From positions 434,001 through 498,000 of the forward strand of contig NC_052130.1 in assembly GCF_012273895.1 (NCBI RefSeq): 64,000 nucleotides of DNA, given 5' to 3'. The translations under genes were made by a program, and so were the position numbers. Every line of letters starts with the position of its first letter. Position 1 is the first letter of the stretch. The DNA comes from Zerene cesonia (lineage: Eukaryota; Arthropoda; Insecta; Lepidoptera; Pieridae). Of this stretch, positions 61,208 through 64,000 are shown piece by piece. The notes below the pieces were generated by a model that had not been told where the DNA came from, searched no databases, and worked only from the letters and a program-made list of their open reading frames with translations.

Positions 61208-61532
61208 TTTTTTTTATGTCATAGCGGGCAACTGGGCTGGTGGTTCGCCTGATGGTAAGCGATCACCACCGCCTATGAACATTCGCAGAGGTAGTGTCTC
61301 TGCGAAGGTGTTGCCCGCTTTTAAGGGGTAAAGGAAAAGGAAAGGATTAACAAATGGAAAGAAGGAATGGACTGGGACGGGTGAGGAAAAGGAAGCGGGC
61401 CTCCGGCTCCCCCACTCACCGGACGAAACACAGTGGCATGCCACTATTTCACGCCGGTTTTCTGTGGGGGTGTGGTACTTCCCCGGTGCGAGCTGGCCAA
61501 ATTCGTGCCGTAGCGTGCTCGACTCCCACATT
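61208..61532 (-). mobile_element. poly(A)-tailed retroposon
   Basis: Poly-T start, GGTTCGCCTGATGGTAAGCG, GCCTCCGGCTCCCCCACTCA, GTGGTACTTCCCCGGTGCGA, ends GTGCTCGACTCCCACAT. Very similar to 46123-46444, so both inserted recently. Confidence 0.85.
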
Positions 61533-62225
61533 AAACCTACAATATATTCAAGTAAATTAAGTTAGGAAACCCCCGACCCTATTACTTTTTCTTATATAAC
61601 GATTATACTGACTCATGCTAAGCAGACCATGGAGTAATATTAGCTTTGTAAATTTTTATAGTCGACTAATGAAATACAAAGTTGTCGTATTTTAAATCTA
61701 ATTAACTATACTTATTAAGTTTATTAGAAAGGAAAACATTAGGAAACACACGTTAGGGGTCCCGCATCATCTATACGGCGATAGCTATGCCCATGACTAA
61801 GGAACTCTATTCATAGGATCAACTAATAAAACATCGTTTACGATTTAAATACCACATATTTCCTCAAACAGTACTTTCATAAAATCAGTAATGCAAGAGA
61901 GTAAATTATTAAATACCACCAAAATTTACAGATAATAGCGTATAAATTACAGATAACACTAAATAAAATTGTTTTTATTATAATCCTTATCGTTATAAGT
62001 AAAATCGATAAATGTAACATAAATCACGATTTATTTATTTCGTTTTCTGTGTAATGTTTAAATCGTGAGTGTTAGGAATGAAAATAAATATTTGATTTAT
62101 GTGAATTGCTTTACGATGTATGAATGTTTCAGACTTTAAGATATTACGAAACATTAAATTAACGGTCTGAAACTACTGATCCGATACAACTTACTTATTA
62201 CGGTTAAATACATTTATTTCTCTAA

Positions 62226-63225
62226 NNNNNNNNNNNNNNNNNNNNNNNNNNNNNNNNNNNNNNNNNNNNNNNNNNNNNNNNNNNNNNNNNNNNNNNNNNN
62301 NNNNNNNNNNNNNNNNNNNNNNNNNNNNNNNNNNNNNNNNNNNNNNNNNNNNNNNNNNNNNNNNNNNNNNNNNNNNNNNNNNNNNNNNNNNNNNNNNNNN
62401 NNNNNNNNNNNNNNNNNNNNNNNNNNNNNNNNNNNNNNNNNNNNNNNNNNNNNNNNNNNNNNNNNNNNNNNNNNNNNNNNNNNNNNNNNNNNNNNNNNNN
62501 NNNNNNNNNNNNNNNNNNNNNNNNNNNNNNNNNNNNNNNNNNNNNNNNNNNNNNNNNNNNNNNNNNNNNNNNNNNNNNNNNNNNNNNNNNNNNNNNNNNN
62601 NNNNNNNNNNNNNNNNNNNNNNNNNNNNNNNNNNNNNNNNNNNNNNNNNNNNNNNNNNNNNNNNNNNNNNNNNNNNNNNNNNNNNNNNNNNNNNNNNNNN
62701 NNNNNNNNNNNNNNNNNNNNNNNNNNNNNNNNNNNNNNNNNNNNNNNNNNNNNNNNNNNNNNNNNNNNNNNNNNNNNNNNNNNNNNNNNNNNNNNNNNNN
62801 NNNNNNNNNNNNNNNNNNNNNNNNNNNNNNNNNNNNNNNNNNNNNNNNNNNNNNNNNNNNNNNNNNNNNNNNNNNNNNNNNNNNNNNNNNNNNNNNNNNN
62901 NNNNNNNNNNNNNNNNNNNNNNNNNNNNNNNNNNNNNNNNNNNNNNNNNNNNNNNNNNNNNNNNNNNNNNNNNNNNNNNNNNNNNNNNNNNNNNNNNNNN
63001 NNNNNNNNNNNNNNNNNNNNNNNNNNNNNNNNNNNNNNNNNNNNNNNNNNNNNNNNNNNNNNNNNNNNNNNNNNNNNNNNNNNNNNNNNNNNNNNNNNNN
63101 NNNNNNNNNNNNNNNNNNNNNNNNNNNNNNNNNNNNNNNNNNNNNNNNNNNNNNNNNNNNNNNNNNNNNNNNNNNNNNNNNNNNNNNNNNNNNNNNNNNN
63201 NNNNNNNNNNNNNNNNNNNNNNNNN
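62226..63225. other. scaffold gap, exactly 1000 N (intron 6), broken at a Helitron
   Basis: Placeholder gap. The right contig starts inside a high-copy Helitron (63226-63335), the kind of repeat that breaks assembly. Confidence 0.95.
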
Positions 63226-63335
63226 AATATGGTGCGTAGATAGCTGGACAACTTTAATAACATATAGGCAACTTTTTATCCCGATATACCTACGGGATAC
63301 GAACTTATGCGGATGAAACCGCGGGGCGCAGCTAG
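63226..63335 (+). mobile_element. Helitron family A, cut by the gap
   Basis: ATATGGTGCGTAGATAGCTG, CCCGATATACCTACGGGATA, CCGCGGGGCGCAGCTAG end; the 5' half lies in the gap. Confidence 0.82.
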
Positions 63336-63431
63336 TATACCATACGATCGCGTGTATATCTCACAGATTTGGCATTCAAAACTGGTCCTTAACCTGCTAA
63401 AAATAAGTGTTAATGTTTACATTAATTTCAG

Positions 63432-63546
63432 ATTGGGTTGATGCGTAGCGGTCGACTGTTGGCGGAAGATCCACCTCAAGCCTTGCTCACCATGTACAAT
63501 TGTATTTCATTAGAAGACGTTTTCCTCAAGCTTTCAAGGAAACAAG
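63432..63546 (+). CDS. ABC transporter exon 7 (C-terminal end of the NBD)
   Basis: The acceptor ttacattaatttcag ends at 63431; the donor AAACAAG|gtattg starts at 63547 (GT followed by a weaker consensus). It enters in phase 0 and leaves in phase 1. It encodes IGLMRSGRLLAEDPPQALL, then TMYNCISLEDVFLKLSRKQ (265-302). The pattern 'G-x-L-L-A-E-D-P-P ... Y-N-C-x-S-L-E-D-V-F-L-K-L' is the usual end of an ABCH NBD before the linker to the transmembrane domain. The next exon is outside the window. A Helitron end (CTAG at 63335) lies 96 bp upstream, and a scaffold gap lies just beyond that. Confidence 0.93.
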
Positions 63547-64000
63547 GTATTGTGGTATTTATATACTGGAAGTTAAAGTTTCAAATTCTTTGAATGTTAC
63601 ACCGGGACATTAAAATAAATAGTTGATATCAAATCAAAAATCGTTATATTGATTGACTTAATCTGGAGTCTATAGATGAGAAACGTTTACCATTTGTCTT
63701 CTTGTATTTAGGTAAGTGTGTGTAAAAAACAAATGACAATGAATATATATTATTGGCTTTATCTAAAGTGACCCATTATTGAAAATAAGTCACATCGTCA
63801 ATAAAGCCTTTATTTTTAATAATTAAATAATATATATTATTAGATAATATCTACGTATTATAGATATACAATAGATTTAACAGCAAATAACCTTTTTTCC
63901 GTAACAATGTAACGACGCGATTTCATATTCGCTTAAATATTCCAAAATGAAATTAAATGAAACCACGGCGATCTCTACCACGTCTTGCGAGATATCTTAC
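63547..64000. other. start of intron 7
   Basis: AT-rich. A pyrimidine run followed by TTTAG at about 63710 is directly followed by gtaagt, leaving no exon. I do not recognise the next exon before the window ends. Confidence 0.55.

Larger units (their letters stand above)
60101..63431. other. intron 6
   Basis: 3.3 kb including a 1000-N gap. It has a retroposon at 61208-61532 and a truncated Helitron at 63226-63335. 60110-61200 and 61540-62225 are AT-rich with no feature seen. Confidence 0.7.
12635..63546 (+). other. ABCH-type ABC half-transporter gene, 5' part with the complete ATP-binding domain
   Basis: Seven exons join in a single frame (62+94+119+119+196+202+115 = 907 nt). Residue positions in the long isoform: aromatic A-loop candidate Y70, Walker A GASGCGKTT 97-105, Q-loop Q145, signature LSGGQ 196-200, Walker B LLILDE 216-221 with catalytic E221, D-loop D227 in GVDP, H-loop H254. 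The NBD lies at the N terminus, so this is the ABCG/ABCH layout (NBD then TMD); the membrane half is beyond the window. The motifs SGGQQRRVSFA, EPTVGVDP and TTHYIEEA fit the insect ABCH group, which in Drosophila comprises CG9990 (snustorr), CG11147 and CG33970. Snustorr acts in building the cuticle barrier. I infer a plasma-membrane lipid-type exporter that works as a dimer, but cannot say which of the three paralogues this is. The introns (32.7, 0.33, 2.7, 1.8, 9.1 and 3.3 kb) are filled with transposable elements. Confidence 0.9.

Noticed and set aside
63705..63725. Acceptor-like tract TTGTATTTAG as the start of exon 8
   Set aside because: It is immediately followed by gtaagtg, leaving no exon, and no conserved ABC transporter sequence follows.

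Overview
This window is AT-rich insect nuclear DNA, almost certainly from a moth or butterfly. The evidence is dense lepidopteran-style interspersed repeats: many short non-autonomous Helitrons that begin TCCTACTAAT and end CTAG, tRNA-headed SINEs with GATGAT tails, a poly(A)-tailed retroposon family, foldback MITEs and LINE remnants. The genes have GT-AG introns. The species cannot be told from the sequence. Three runs of exactly 1000 N are scaffold gaps.

One gene is convincingly visible, on the + strand. It is the 5' part of an ABC half-transporter whose closest match in my knowledge is the arthropod ABCH subfamily, often named 'ABC transporter G family member 20/23' in insect databases. 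Coding exons lie at 12635-12696, 45407-45500, 45835-45953, 48670-48788, 50567-50762, 59899-60100 and 63432-63546. All six junctions are phase-consistent and give 302 codons plus one base. They encode a short N-terminal leader and a complete nucleotide-binding domain (Walker A, Q-loop, LSGGQ signature, Walker B, D-loop, H-loop). The transmembrane half must lie beyond base 64000. A second exon ending at 21050 supplies a different ATG and joins the same acceptor at 45407 in the same phase, so the gene probably has at least two alternative N termini.

Layout: 1-12632 is upstream sequence with repeats, a CCAAT-box cluster and a gap that looks like an unmerged contig overlap. 12697-45406 is a 32.7 kb first intron holding the alternative first exon and many repeats. 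45407-63546 holds the NBD exons, several tightly bracketed by transposable elements (10, 28, 32 and 54 bp from splice sites). 63547-64000 is the start of the next intron.

I found no second protein-coding gene, no intact RNA gene, no CRISPR array and no prokaryotic-type system. The points worth checking are the alternative first exons, the transposon-built splice-site surroundings, the false gap and several perfect palindromes in intron 1.
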